NCBI GenBank assembly: GCA_945860745.1
Contig: CAMASH010000026.1
Location: 1-42,085, forward strand
Origin: Chthoniobacter flavus
GTDB lineage: Bacteria; Verrucomicrobiota; Verrucomicrobiia; Chthoniobacterales; Terrimicrobiaceae
Direction of reading: 5' to 3'
Length of the DNA: 42,085 bases
Positions 17,420 through 24,881 of this stretch are shown here, in pieces (position 1 is the first letter of the stretch; each line of letters starts with the position of its first letter). The notes beneath the pieces were generated by a model. It was not told the DNA's origin. It ran no database searches and saw nothing but the letters and a program-made list of their open reading frames with translations. Both the position numbers and the translations under genes were made by a program.

Positions 17420-17497
17420 TCGGAATCCCTTTTTTATCAGGAAGACTGCCGTCCACGCGATTCTTCTTTGTCACAAAAAACGGTCCCGTTCACATCC

Positions 17498-17614
17498 CGG
17501 GTAGGGTGGGCGCCCCGCCCGCCGCAGGGCGCATCTTGCGCCCTGCCTGTTCACTGCGGGGGAGAGATTCAGGCAGGATGCCCGAATCGGCGGGCGGGAC
17601 GCCCACCCTACCCG
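17498..17614. repeat. 117-bp inverted-repeat element with nested hairpins
   Basis: Outer arms of 27 bp (17498-17524 and 17588-17614) are inverted copies with a single mismatch, beginning CGGGTAGGGTGGGCG at the outside. Inside are a 9-bp stem with a 3-nt loop (CAGGGCGCA/TGCGCCCTG, 17525-17545) and an 8-bp pair CCTGCCTG (17542-17549) with CAGGCAGG (17570-17577). The size and palindromic build fit a REP/MITE-like non-coding element. It sits in the largest spacer of the window (285 bp), between two divergently transcribed genes. No open frame or transposase is present. Confidence 0.8.
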
Positions 17615-17670
17615 AAAAATATCTCCCCAACGTTCGGGAAGGCTTCCGTGATCTGGATGCAATCCAAACA

Positions 17671-17698
17671 TGGAAAATGTTCCACCCTAGTCTATACA
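17671..17698 (+). promoter_or_regulatory. Candidate regulatory site and -10 box upstream of the DUF58 gene
   Basis: A 14-bp inverted repeat TGGAAAATGTTCCA (17671-17684) lies just before TATACA (17693-17698). The latter is six bases upstream of the DUF58 start codon at 17705. If TATACA is a -10 box the transcript would start almost at the ATG, making it nearly leaderless. No good -35 match was found. Confidence 0.25.
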
Positions 17699-17704
17699 TC
17701 GTCC

Positions 17705-18616
17705 ATGCCCGCGGCTGAAGACACTGACCTTTTCGACGGGGATTTTCTTTCCAGGTTGGAACGGGTGCGTTTGCAACTGAAGCGGATTCTGGCCGGATCG
17801 CGACGGGCCGAGCGGCGTTCGCGACGCACCGGGGCCAGTCTGGAGTTCGCGGATTATCGCAATTATGTGTCCGGCGACGATCCGCGGCGGATTGACTGGA
17901 GCATTTACGGACGCATCGAGCGCCTGATGATGAAACTCACCGAGGAGGAGGAGGATCTTGATGTGGCCATCCTGGTGGATTGCAGCGCGTCCATGCGCTG
18001 GCGGCCTGCGGGAACGCAAGGTTCCTCCAAGCTGGATCTGGCCCGGCAACTGGCGGCGGCCCTGGCTTATTTGTCACTGCATAATCTGGACCGCGTCGGG
18101 CTGTGGTATTTCGATTCCTCCCTGCAAAAAGAAAGCGGATATCAGCGCGGCCGGGCGGCGTTTCATGACGTGCTGCGGTTTTTGCGGGCCCTTCCGGCGG
18201 AATCCGCGGCGACGAATCTGGCCGAGAGCCTGGGACGTTTCGGACGCAGCCAGCGGCGGCGCGGGCTGGCGCTGGTGCTGAGTGATTGCCTGGACCCCGC
18301 CGGTTTTGAGAACGGCCTGTCCGCGGTGACGGGACGGCATTTCGCCCTGCATCTCCTGCAGGTGATGGATCCGGCGGAGTGCGATCCTGCGGCGGCCGGC
18401 GATCTGCTCCTGCGCGACTGTGAGGGCGCGGGGGAACTGGCCGTCACGGCGGGTCCGGGTCTGGTGAGCCGCTATCGCGAGGAAGTGAAAGCGTTCAGGG
18501 AAAACATCAAATCCTGGTGCGCCAAACGCAACGCGGGCTACTCGTTCATTCTTTCGGATGCGTCTTTCGACGATGTGGTCCTGCGCATGTTCCGCCGGGA
18601 CGGATTGGTGCGATGA
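17705..18616 (+). CDS. DUF58 domain protein
   Basis: 303-aa cytoplasmic protein of the DUF58 family (VWA-like). The signature YVSGDDPRRIDW lies at 54-65. The beta strand and MIDAS motif of the VWA fold follow at about 88-97 (AILVDCSASM), with the full D-x-S-x-S pattern, so metal binding should be possible. DUF58 proteins normally sit in moxR-DUF58-batA clusters and are thought to work with the MoxR AAA+ ATPase as chaperones or metallo-insertases. Here the BatA-like gene follows 97 bp downstream but no moxR is next to it. ATG 17705 was chosen because the open frame extends upstream only through the repeat element. Confidence 0.9.
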   Translation: MPAAEDTDLFDGDFLSRLERVRLQLKRILAGSRRAERRSRRTGASLEFADYRNYVSGDDPRRIDWSIYGRIERLMMKLTEEEEDLDVAILVDCSASMRWRPAGTQGSSKLDLARQLAAALAYLSLHNLDRVGLWYFDSSLQKESGYQRGRAAFHDVLRFLRALPAESAATNLAESLGRFGRSQRRRGLALVLSDCLDPAGFENGLSAVTGRHFALHLLQVMDPAECDPAAAGDLLLRDCEGAGELAVTAGPGLVSRYREEVKAFRENIKSWCAKRNAGYSFILSDASFDDVVLRMFRRDGLVR

Positions 18617-18620
18617 GAGG

Positions 18621-18699
18621 GGTTGAGGGTTTTAGGTTGCGCGTTGCGAGGATGATTTTTTTCGCCCCTCGGCCTTCCTCTCAACCTTCAACGCTCAAC
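18621..18699. repeat. Facing heptamer arrays forming an imperfect inverted repeat
   Basis: In the 97-bp DUF58-BatA spacer, the left array (18621-18648) reads GGTTGAG, GGTTTTA, GGTTGCG, CGTTGCG with a 7-bp period. The right array (18679-18699) reads TCTCAAC, CTTCAAC, GCTCAAC, also at 7 bp, and is the reverse complement of the GTTGAG-type unit. They are about 30 bp apart and could pair in RNA, upstream of the second gene's start. Confidence 0.65.
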
Positions 18700-18713
18700 C
18701 CGCACCTTCCCCC

Positions 18714-20531
18714 ATGAACTTTCTTTTTCCCGCCGCGCTTTTCCTCGGGCTGCTCGCGCCCGTGATTGTCGCGCTCTACCTGCGGCGGCCGCGGCGGAGC
18801 GAAATGGAGGTGTCCACCCTGATGTTCTGGCAAAAAGTTCTGGAGCGTCAACCCAACCGCCAGTTTCTCGGCCGCCTGCGCAACCCGCTTTCCCTGCTGT
18901 TGCAATTGCTCATCTTCCTCCTGCTGTTGCTGGCTCTGGCCCGGCCGGAACCGGCCCGCCCACGCGGCGGCCGCAGCACGGTCATCGTTTTGGATGCGCG
19001 GGCCCGCATGCAGGCGGAAAATGGAGAAGTCTTCCGCGCGGCGGTCCATGCGGCCCAGAGCCTTGTGGCCCTGGCCGGTCCGGGCAACGCAATCGCTGTT
19101 CTTTCCAATGAGGGATCGTCGCAAATCGTCTCGCCCTTTTCGACCGATGGGAAGGATTTGCGGGGCCGGCTGGAGGCGCTGGCTCCGTCCGATGGCGGCG
19201 GCGACCTGGATGACACCCTGGCCCTGGCCCGCCGCCTGCTGGCGGGAAAGTCCGGCGAGAAGCGGCTCGTCGTGATCTCCGACCGGCCGGGACCGGAAGC
19301 GGCAGATATCGAGGAGATTCTGGTCGGTCAGCCCGGCGACAACGCCGCCATTCTCGCGTTCGCCCAACGCGCCCTGCCGGCCAGTCCGCAATCGGCGGTC
19401 GTTTTCGCCAGGCTGGGAAACTTCTCCGCCGCGTCGCGCGATCTGGAACTGGAACTCTCGCTGGATGGACGTCCATTTGACCTGCGGAAGTTCCGCGTGG
19501 CCAGCGGAAGCGAAGCGGATTTTTCGACCGTTGTTCCGGGGGAGATGCTGCGTTCCGGCCGGGGATTTCTCACCGCCCGGCTGGTTTCCCCGGACCGCCT
19601 CGCGGCGGATGACACCGCCCGCCTCGCATTGCCCACCGGACAAAACCTGCGCGTGCTCCTCGTGACGGAAGGCAATCCGTTTTTGGAAGGCGCCTTGAAG
19701 GCCGATCCCGCCCTCACGAGGGAAATCCTGCAACCGTCCGCCTGGCGGTCCGGGATGGGAAAAGACTTTGCCGCGGTGATCTTCGATCAGTGGGTTCCCG
19801 CCGACACCGCCAGCGAAACAGGGGCGTTTTTCTTTTTTGGCCGTTCCCCGTTTGATGCGGAAGGGGAAAAGCGGCCGGTGCTCCAGGTGGAATTATCGGA
19901 GCCGCAGAGTCCCCTTTTCTGGAATGTCGATGTCGCGGCCTTCCGCCTCGGAATGGCCGCAAAATTTGATGTGCCCGAGGGATGGCGGGTCTCCCGCCCG
20001 CTCGAAAATGCGGGCGAACCTCTCGTGCTCGCCCTGGAAAAACCGGACGGCACGCGGGTCGTCGCCACGGCCTTCGACACCAGCTCCACGAATTTTCCCT
20101 TGCGCGCCGGGTTCCCGCTTTTCATCAGCAACGTCGTGCACTGGCTGGCAGGACGGAGTCCGGCGGGTGAAAACGGGATGTCAGCAGGACAGACATACGT
20201 GCCCGCGGAGGCGGAGAAAATTTCCCTTCATCCGCAATTGGAGAAGGAAACCGCGAAGCTGGCGGGCGAGGCTCCGTCGCTGACAGAGGCGCCGCTCAGA
20301 CTGAAACAAAACGGATTTTACGAAGTGCGGAGCGCCCGGGCTGCGCGCTGGATCGCCGTCAACACGGCCAGCCGGGAGGAGTCCGACCTGCGAACCGCCC
20401 AAGCCAACCGGAGCACGCTTTTCCTCCACCGCGGCTGGATCAGCCTGCATCTTTGGCAGTGGCTGGCCCTGGCGGGACTCGCCCTCATCCTGATCGAGTG
20501 GCGCCTGCACCACCGGCGCGTGACGGAATAG
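18714..20531 (+). CDS. BatA-like membrane protein with VWA domain (aerotolerance regulator N-terminal domain)
   Basis: 605-aa protein. The N-terminal domain (PF07584 type) has two membrane helices at 3-23 and 58-77 around the conserved LYLRRPRR...VSTLMFW stretch. A VWA-like domain starts near 88, but its metal site reads VIVLDARARM instead of D-x-S-x-S, so MIDAS metal binding is probably lost. A long region of about 350 residues follows, with a predicted glutamine-amidotransferase-like/beta-rich fold typical of large BatA-type proteins. A last membrane helix lies near 576-594 (LHLWQWLALAGLALILIEW). Its likely partner is the DUF58 protein upstream. The function is not established in any detail; proteins of this type are linked to envelope stress and MoxR systems. 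Confidence 0.85.
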   Translation: MNFLFPAALFLGLLAPVIVALYLRRPRRSEMEVSTLMFWQKVLERQPNRQFLGRLRNPLSLLLQLLIFLLLLLALARPEPARPRGGRSTVIVLDARARMQAENGEVFRAAVHAAQSLVALAGPGNAIAVLSNEGSSQIVSPFSTDGKDLRGRLEALAPSDGGGDLDDTLALARRLLAGKSGEKRLVVISDRPGPEAADIEEILVGQPGDNAAILAFAQRALPASPQSAVVFARLGNFSAASRDLELELSLDGRPFDLRKFRVASGSEADFSTVVPGEMLRSGRGFLTARLVSPDRLAADDTARLALPTGQNLRVLLVTEGNPFLEGALKADPALTREILQPSAWRSGMGKDFAAVIFDQWVPADTASETGAFFFFGRSPFDAEGEKRPVLQVELSEPQSPLFWNVDVAAFRLGMAAKFDVPEGWRVSRPLENAGEPLVLALEKPDGTRVVATAFDTSSTNFPLRAGFPLFISNVVHWLAGRSPAGENGMSAGQTYVPAEAEKISLHPQLEKETAKLAGEAPSLTEAPLRLKQNGFYEVRSARAARWIAVNTASREESDLRTAQANRSTLFLHRGWISLHLWQWLALAGLALILIEWRLHHRRVTE

Positions 20532-20549
20532 GGAATAGCCGGCAGGCTG

Positions 20550-21068
20550 CTAAAACCGGAACTTCGGTTTTTCCGGCGGAGGGGTCGGTGTCGCGGCCGG
20601 CGCGGGAATTTCCTCAGGCGCGATATTTAAATCCGGCGGCGGAACATTGACATCGGGCAGCGGCGTGTCGTTGACCTGCTCGCCGCGATAGCGCGAGCCG
20701 GATGCGCCGCGCCTTTTGGTACCGGACCGGGCGGACGATCCCCCATCGGACGAATCCACGGACTCCCGCGACTCCGGCGGACGGGGTGGAGCCGCGGCCA
20801 TGTAGTCATTGGCCACATAGCCCGTCCTTTGATCTTCCAGTTGAACGCGGCTGTAGCCCATGTCCTGGCTCAAAAGTTTCACCCGGGTATCGGCCGGCAG
20901 CGAGGCATCGGGACCGCTCCTCTGCATAGGACTGACGCGGTAGAAAGGGGTGTAGTTCCGAATGATCACGAACTCCGGTGCCTGATCCGGGGCAAAGTTC
21001 TTGGGAGCTGCGCAGGAAGCCAACGCGCCGACGATGCCCAAGGCAAGGATGGTTCGGAACGTGATCAT
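20550..21068 (-). CDS. SH3-domain lipoprotein
   Basis: 172-aa exported lipoprotein. The signal peptide MITFRTILALGIVGALAS ends in a lipobox with Cys19. A bacterial SH3-like domain covers about 33-92 (FVIIRNYTPFY, DTRVKLLSQDMGYSRVQLED, RTGYVANDYM). The C-terminal half is Pro/Ser-rich and looks disordered. It is the last gene of the large glycan cluster; its ATG overlaps the stop of the preceding glycosyltransferase by 4 nt, so it is probably co-translated. SH3b domains often bind cell-wall or glycan material, which would suit that setting, but no specific ligand is known. It converges on the BatA-like gene with an 18-bp gap. Confidence 0.83.
   Translation of the reverse strand: MITFRTILALGIVGALASCAAPKNFAPDQAPEFVIIRNYTPFYRVSPMQRSGPDASLPADTRVKLLSQDMGYSRVQLEDQRTGYVANDYMAAAPPRPPESRESVDSSDGGSSARSGTKRRGASGSRYRGEQVNDTPLPDVNVPPPDLNIAPEEIPAPAATPTPPPEKPKFRF
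20552..20572 (+). terminator. Candidate rho-independent terminator for the BatA-like gene
   Basis: AAAACCG (20552-20558) and CGGTTTT (20565-20571) form a 7-bp stem with a 6-nt loop, and the last T bases provide the U-run. It lies 20 bp after the plus-strand stop and overlaps the end of the convergent lipoprotein gene. The stem is short, so the call is tentative. Confidence 0.4.
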
Positions 21069-22204
21069 TGAGCGGACGTTTTAGCACTAGTCGCACCGTT
21101 CGCAATAGCGACCTCCTCCCGGTACACCGCCTCGATGCGGCGGGCCGTATCTGCAGCCCCAGAGGAAACCTCCACCCTGGTCCGCGCGGCGGCACCGAGT
21201 TGCTGGCGCAAATCCGCGGAAGCGGTCAGCCGCGCAAGCTGTCCGGAGAAAGCGGCCACATCCCCCGCCGGGGCCAGCAAGCCCTCCTTCTCCTCGCTCA
21301 GAGCGGCGGCAATTCCCTCCAGCCGCGAGGACAAAACCGGCAGCCCGGAAGCCATCGCCTCCAGCACAGCCATGGGCAGTCCTTCGTAAAGCGACGGCAG
21401 AAGAAAAACATCCAACGCCCGGTAGAACCCGGCCCGCGCGGAAACCGCGCCCAAAAAACGCACCTGCCCGGCCACGCCAAGGCGCGCGGCCTGTGCCACC
21501 AGAGCGTCTTTTTCCGGACCGGATCCCGCCACCACAAAAAGCACCTGCGGATGATGCCGGGCCAGTTCCGGCAGCAGGGCAAAGTTTTTCTCGTGAGCGA
21601 GCCGGCCCATGCCGCCGGCCACGAAGGCCTCCTCCGGTATCCCCCACTTCCGCCGGGCCGCAATCTTCTCCGCCGCGGTGGCGGGGCGGAAATCCGCCAC
21701 ATTGACGCCGTTGGGAATCACCGTGATGCGATCACCCGGCACCGCCTCCCAGCGGGTGAGAAAATCCCGGACCCCCTGCGAGACGGCAATGACGCGGGAA
21801 GAAAACAGGTGGGAAATGGCATCCGGCAGCAACGAGGACACGCCGCGGAATTTCAAATCCCCGCTGGTGTGATCGTGGGCGATCCGAATGCCTTGGCCGG
21901 TCAGAGCGGCCAGGGGTTTTGCCAGCCAGTTTGAACCCTGCAAATGAAAGTGAAGGACCGCAAACTCTCCCCGGCGAATCAGCGCCAGGAAAGCCGGGAC
22001 GTAGGCCGGGGGCCACTTGGCGCGGGAAAGGACATGGACGCGCAGGCCCAGTTTTTCCAACTCATCGGCGAAAGGGCCGCGTCCGTTCATGACCGCGACC
22101 TCGACCTCGAAGTCCGTCTGATTGCGCTCCTTCAACATGTCGAGCAGAGCGGTTTGCGCCCCGCCGAGACCAAGGTGGTCGATCACGTGCAGAACGCGGA
22201 TCAT
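21065..22204 (-). CDS. Glycosyltransferase family 4
   Basis: 379-aa GT-B fold enzyme. The N-terminal acceptor half starts MIRVLHVIDHLGLGGAQTAL, the glycine-rich opening typical of GT4. VIPNGVNVADFRP (162-174) marks the domain junction. The donor-binding half has the E-x7-E motif with Glu274 and Glu282 in SLYEGLPMAVLEAMASG. Such enzymes move a sugar from a nucleotide donor to a growing lipid-linked glycan on the inner membrane; neither sugar can be read from sequence. It is translationally coupled on both sides: a 4-nt overlap with the gene upstream (22201) and with the lipoprotein downstream (21065). Confidence 0.93.
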   Translation of the reverse strand: MIRVLHVIDHLGLGGAQTALLDMLKERNQTDFEVEVAVMNGRGPFADELEKLGLRVHVLSRAKWPPAYVPAFLALIRRGEFAVLHFHLQGSNWLAKPLAALTGQGIRIAHDHTSGDLKFRGVSSLLPDAISHLFSSRVIAVSQGVRDFLTRWEAVPGDRITVIPNGVNVADFRPATAAEKIAARRKWGIPEEAFVAGGMGRLAHEKNFALLPELARHHPQVLFVVAGSGPEKDALVAQAARLGVAGQVRFLGAVSARAGFYRALDVFLLPSLYEGLPMAVLEAMASGLPVLSSRLEGIAAALSEEKEGLLAPAGDVAAFSGQLARLTASADLRQQLGAAARTRVEVSSGAADTARRIEAVYREEVAIANGATSAKTSAQ

Positions 22205-23286
22205 GAAGGAAGAGCCGAGAGAAAAGCCTCCAGGTTGGCTGCGTTGTCATGCCACTCGTGGACAAAGCGGGCGCATTCGTCCTGCGCCGCCGCAAGCTCC
22301 GCCGGGGTGGCCAGCAAACGCTCGGCCTGCTGAACCAGCCGGTCAAAATCCCCGCCGGCGCAGATTCCCGCGCCAAAATGCTGGAACATCCCATCCGGAT
22401 CGACCGCGAGCGCGACGATGGCCGCGTGACCCAGGCCGGAATGAATGAAGGTGTTCGGCACGCCCTCGCGATCGGAGGTGTTGACGAAAATTGCCGCCGC
22501 GTTGAAGTGGGACTGAATCTCGCGGTACGGCGCTGTTTCGATAAACTCGACGTTGGCCATCGTTCTCGCCCGCTGGTCGACTTCCCCCCACAGGGACTCG
22601 TCCTGCACGGAGCAAATCATCCGGCAACGCGCCCGGGGCAGGCGTTCGGCCAGATCGAGAAAAAGATGCGGACGTTTCACGGGATTGCAGCGTGCCACCC
22701 AGAGCAGATCAACCGGCTTATTCGCTCCCTGATAGAATTCCGGCTTTTGCAAAAGCAACCGCGTGACCGCGCACGACATGCCCTTTTCCCGAAACAACCG
22801 GGCCTGATGTTCTGTGATACCGAAACGCGCATCGGCCAGCCGCATTCCCCGCTCGAAAAGAAATCCTCGGAGGGGGTTGTCGCGGCGAAAGCCGCCATCA
22901 ATTTCCGCGTCCAAGGCACAAACGAAAACGAGCCGAAACCCGCACAGGCTCCGCAGGTGGCAGAGAATGTAGAGCCACGCCGTCCAGCCATAGACCACGA
23001 CAAAATCCGGGCGCTCTTCGCCAAGGATATGAGCAATGACCGGAAGGGCCTCCAGGCTGTCAGCCAGTCCGCCGGTGTCGAAGCGTTTTCCGACACGGAT
23101 CGTGATACCTTCCCAAACCACCCCGTCCCGCTGTCCGGTATCGGCCGAAAGAATTGCCGCCTGATGTCCCCGCGCCACCAACTCGCGGGCTAGCAACGCC
23201 ACCTGCAATTCCGCGCCACCCGAGGCGCGCCGGGAGGAGGGATCAAGAGCAAGGTGCGCGTGACCGGAGAGAAAGAGAAATTTCAC
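22201..23286 (-). CDS. GT-B glycosyltransferase (GT4-like)
   Basis: 361 aa. The N-terminus KFLFLSGHAHLALDPSSRRA followed by SGGAELQVALLARELVARGH is the GGAE opening of GT4 enzymes. VDLLWVARCNPVKRPHLFLDLAERL (about 193-217) is the start of the donor domain. The late part has DREGVPNTFIHSGLGHAAIV, which occupies the place of E-x7-E but with its second Glu not obvious, so donor binding may be atypical. The start is GTG at 23284-23286, overlapping the upstream acetyltransferase stop (GTGA). Part of the glycan cluster; donor and acceptor unknown. Confidence 0.87.
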   Translation of the reverse strand: MKFLFLSGHAHLALDPSSRRASGGAELQVALLARELVARGHQAAILSADTGQRDGVVWEGITIRVGKRFDTGGLADSLEALPVIAHILGEERPDFVVVYGWTAWLYILCHLRSLCGFRLVFVCALDAEIDGGFRRDNPLRGFLFERGMRLADARFGITEHQARLFREKGMSCAVTRLLLQKPEFYQGANKPVDLLWVARCNPVKRPHLFLDLAERLPRARCRMICSVQDESLWGEVDQRARTMANVEFIETAPYREIQSHFNAAAIFVNTSDREGVPNTFIHSGLGHAAIVALAVDPDGMFQHFGAGICAGGDFDRLVQQAERLLATPAELAAAQDECARFVHEWHDNAANLEAFLSALPS

Positions 23287-23777
23287 GCCGTCGGTTTAAT
23301 CGCACGCGCGGGGTTTCCTGCCACCACCGCGCCGGGAGCCACATCGTGCAGCACGACGGAACCCGCCCCGATCACGGCACCATCTCCCACCTTCACCGCG
23401 CCAAGGATCACCACATTACATCCCACGTCGACGTGATCTCCCAGCACCGGGGCTGAGCCGTTTTTCTCCCCCAGCGTGGAGCAGTGGCGCAAAGCGCAAT
23501 TCTTGCCAATCACCGCCTTCTCGTGCACGACCAGGCCCATGCCGTGATAGAGCCGCAGACCGGGGCCGATGCGGGATTTGAGATTCAGCTCGATGCCCAT
23601 GCCCCATTCAACCAGCACGACATAAACGGCCGCCACGGGAAATCCCAGCCAGCGCACCGGCTCCGGCTTGCGCAAAAAAACCCGGGCGGCGCGGTACAAC
23701 ACCAGTGCGCCCTGGCTTTTCCAACTGCCCCGGTTGGCCTCCCAGTCTTGAAAGATTTCTTTAACCACGGATGACAC
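23283..23777 (-). CDS. Serine O-acetyltransferase-like hexapeptide acetyltransferase
   Basis: 164 aa if translated from GTG 23777, or 161 aa from GTG 23768; there is no ATG close by. Residues about 60-160 form a left-handed beta-helix of hexapeptide repeats (IGPGLRLYHGMGLVVHEKAV, IGKNCALRH, VLGDHVDVGCNVVILGAVKVG, AVIGAGSVV, VAGNPAR). His78 falls where serine acetyltransferase has its catalytic His. In glycan loci such short CysE-like proteins usually acetylate sugars rather than serine, so a polysaccharide O-acetyltransferase is likely. Both candidate start codons lie within the CACGGAT repeat array at 23763-23791. The open frame continues far upstream, but that part is antisense to the gene at 23910 and is rejected. 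Confidence 0.82.
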   Translation of the reverse strand: MSSVVKEIFQDWEANRGSWKSQGALVLYRAARVFLRKPEPVRWLGFPVAAVYVVLVEWGMGIELNLKSRIGPGLRLYHGMGLVVHEKAVIGKNCALRHCSTLGEKNGSAPVLGDHVDVGCNVVILGAVKVGDGAVIGAGSVVLHDVAPGAVVAGNPARAIKPTA

Positions 23778-23894
23778 GGATTTACACGGATTGATGAGAG
23801 TTGAAAGCCTCCCGCGACGCTCAACGCGATTTTCCCGGTATGAATATTTTCCCACCATCCCCTTTATCCGTGATATCCGTGCAATCCGCGGTTC
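23763..23894. repeat. Pair of inverted CACGGAT arrays flanking a divergent promoter region
   Basis: The left arm has CACGGAT at 23766-23772, 23775-23781 and 23785-23791. The right arm has its reverse complement ATCCGTG at 23866-23872 and 23875-23881, and ATCCGCG at 23884-23890. Both arms end on the outside with the same AACC/GGTT. Unit spacing is 9-10 bp. The arms bracket about 75 bp of AT-richer DNA between the divergent acetyltransferase and the gene at 23910. The left arm supplies the candidate start codons of the acetyltransferase. Confidence 0.78.
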
Positions 23895-23909
23895 GTTTTC
23901 GACTTTAGC

Positions 23910-24881
23910 ATGCAGATTCACTTCTATCTTCCGGAAAAGTATTGGCCGGATTCCGTCCGGCAGGAAGCTTGGAAAGCAGGGAAAATCACCCTGCTGGAAC
24001 AAGGCGGGAAGATCGCCTGCGCCCAATGCTGGATTTATCAAACCTGGGCGGCGTTGCAGCGCGCCGGTCTGGCGGTGAACCTGACCGCCCAGATTCCCAA
24101 GGAGGGAATCCTGCTCGGGTTGAGCGGATTCTTTGGCGATGACTTCCGCGCGCCGCCCGATGTTTTTTTTGCCGGCATCGTGGCCGATTACCTTCCGCAT
24201 CCCGGCGCGCATCGGCACATTTTGCAAAACCCGGTGCATGCGCGCCGGCTGGCCCGCTCGACCTACATGCCTCTCTGGCCGCATCCCAACCTCATCCCGC
24301 GCGCTGCCAGCCGGGGCGACACATTTGCCACAATTTGCTTTTTCGGCGATGCGCAAAATCTCGCCCCGGAATTGCAGGACCCGGCCTGGACCCGGCAACT
24401 CGAAGCGATGGGCCTCCGTCTGGTCGTTTGCCAGGCGGACCGCTGGCACGATTACCGCGAGGCGGATTGCGTGATCGCCATGCGGGGATTTGGCTCTTCT
24501 CCTTATCTGCACAAACCCGCCACCAAACTCTACAACGCCTGGCTGGCCGGGGTTCCCTTCATCGGAGGAAAGGATTCCGCCTACGCTGCGGATGGCCGGC
24601 CCGGGGTGAATTTTCTCCAGGCCGCCTCCCCGCAGGAACTGCTCGAGCATCTTCGCCGCTTGAAAGCCGATGCGACCTTGCGTCAAAGCCTGGTGGCCGG
24701 CGGACAGGAGGCCGGCCGGAATTTTCACTCCAGCGCCATTCTCGAACGTTGGAAAAATTTGCTCACTCAGGACATTCCGGAACTGGCCCGGCAATGGAGG
24801 GAACAAAGCGCTCTTTCACGCCGCATTTTCTCGTTTTCGCAAACGACCTCAGTCTGGCTCGATCGCAAACTCAGGCGTTAA
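23910..24881 (+). CDS. Putative GT-B glycosyltransferase, unassigned family
   Basis: 323 aa, the only plus-strand gene in the cluster. No known family is certain. The N-terminal half (MQIHFYLPEKYWPDSVRQEA, a CAQCWIYQTW segment near 37-46) has no familiar motif. The C-terminal half reads like a GT-B donor domain: FATICFFGDAQNL near 138-150, then VIAMRG, and KPATKLYNAWLAGVPFIGGKD (about 203-223). The N-A-W-x-A-G-V-P pattern is common where glycosyltransferases bind the nucleotide sugar. A relation to capsule or fucosyltransferase-like enzymes is possible. Its 3' end overlaps the minus-strand gene at 24871 by 11 nt. The inverted repeat lies 15 bp upstream of its start. Confidence 0.7.
   Translation: MQIHFYLPEKYWPDSVRQEAWKAGKITLLEQGGKIACAQCWIYQTWAALQRAGLAVNLTAQIPKEGILLGLSGFFGDDFRAPPDVFFAGIVADYLPHPGAHRHILQNPVHARRLARSTYMPLWPHPNLIPRAASRGDTFATICFFGDAQNLAPELQDPAWTRQLEAMGLRLVVCQADRWHDYREADCVIAMRGFGSSPYLHKPATKLYNAWLAGVPFIGGKDSAYAADGRPGVNFLQAASPQELLEHLRRLKADATLRQSLVAGGQEAGRNFHSSAILERWKNLLTQDIPELARQWREQSALSRRIFSFSQTTSVWLDRKLRR

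Noticed and set aside
17498-17614. Rho-independent terminator
   Set aside because: The flanking genes diverge, no T-run follows the arms, and the arms are too long and far apart.
23778-24806. N-terminal extension of the acetyltransferase frame
   Set aside because: Antisense to the gene at 23910-24881 and through the repeat arrays; no similarity to acetyltransferases outside the C-terminal 160 residues.
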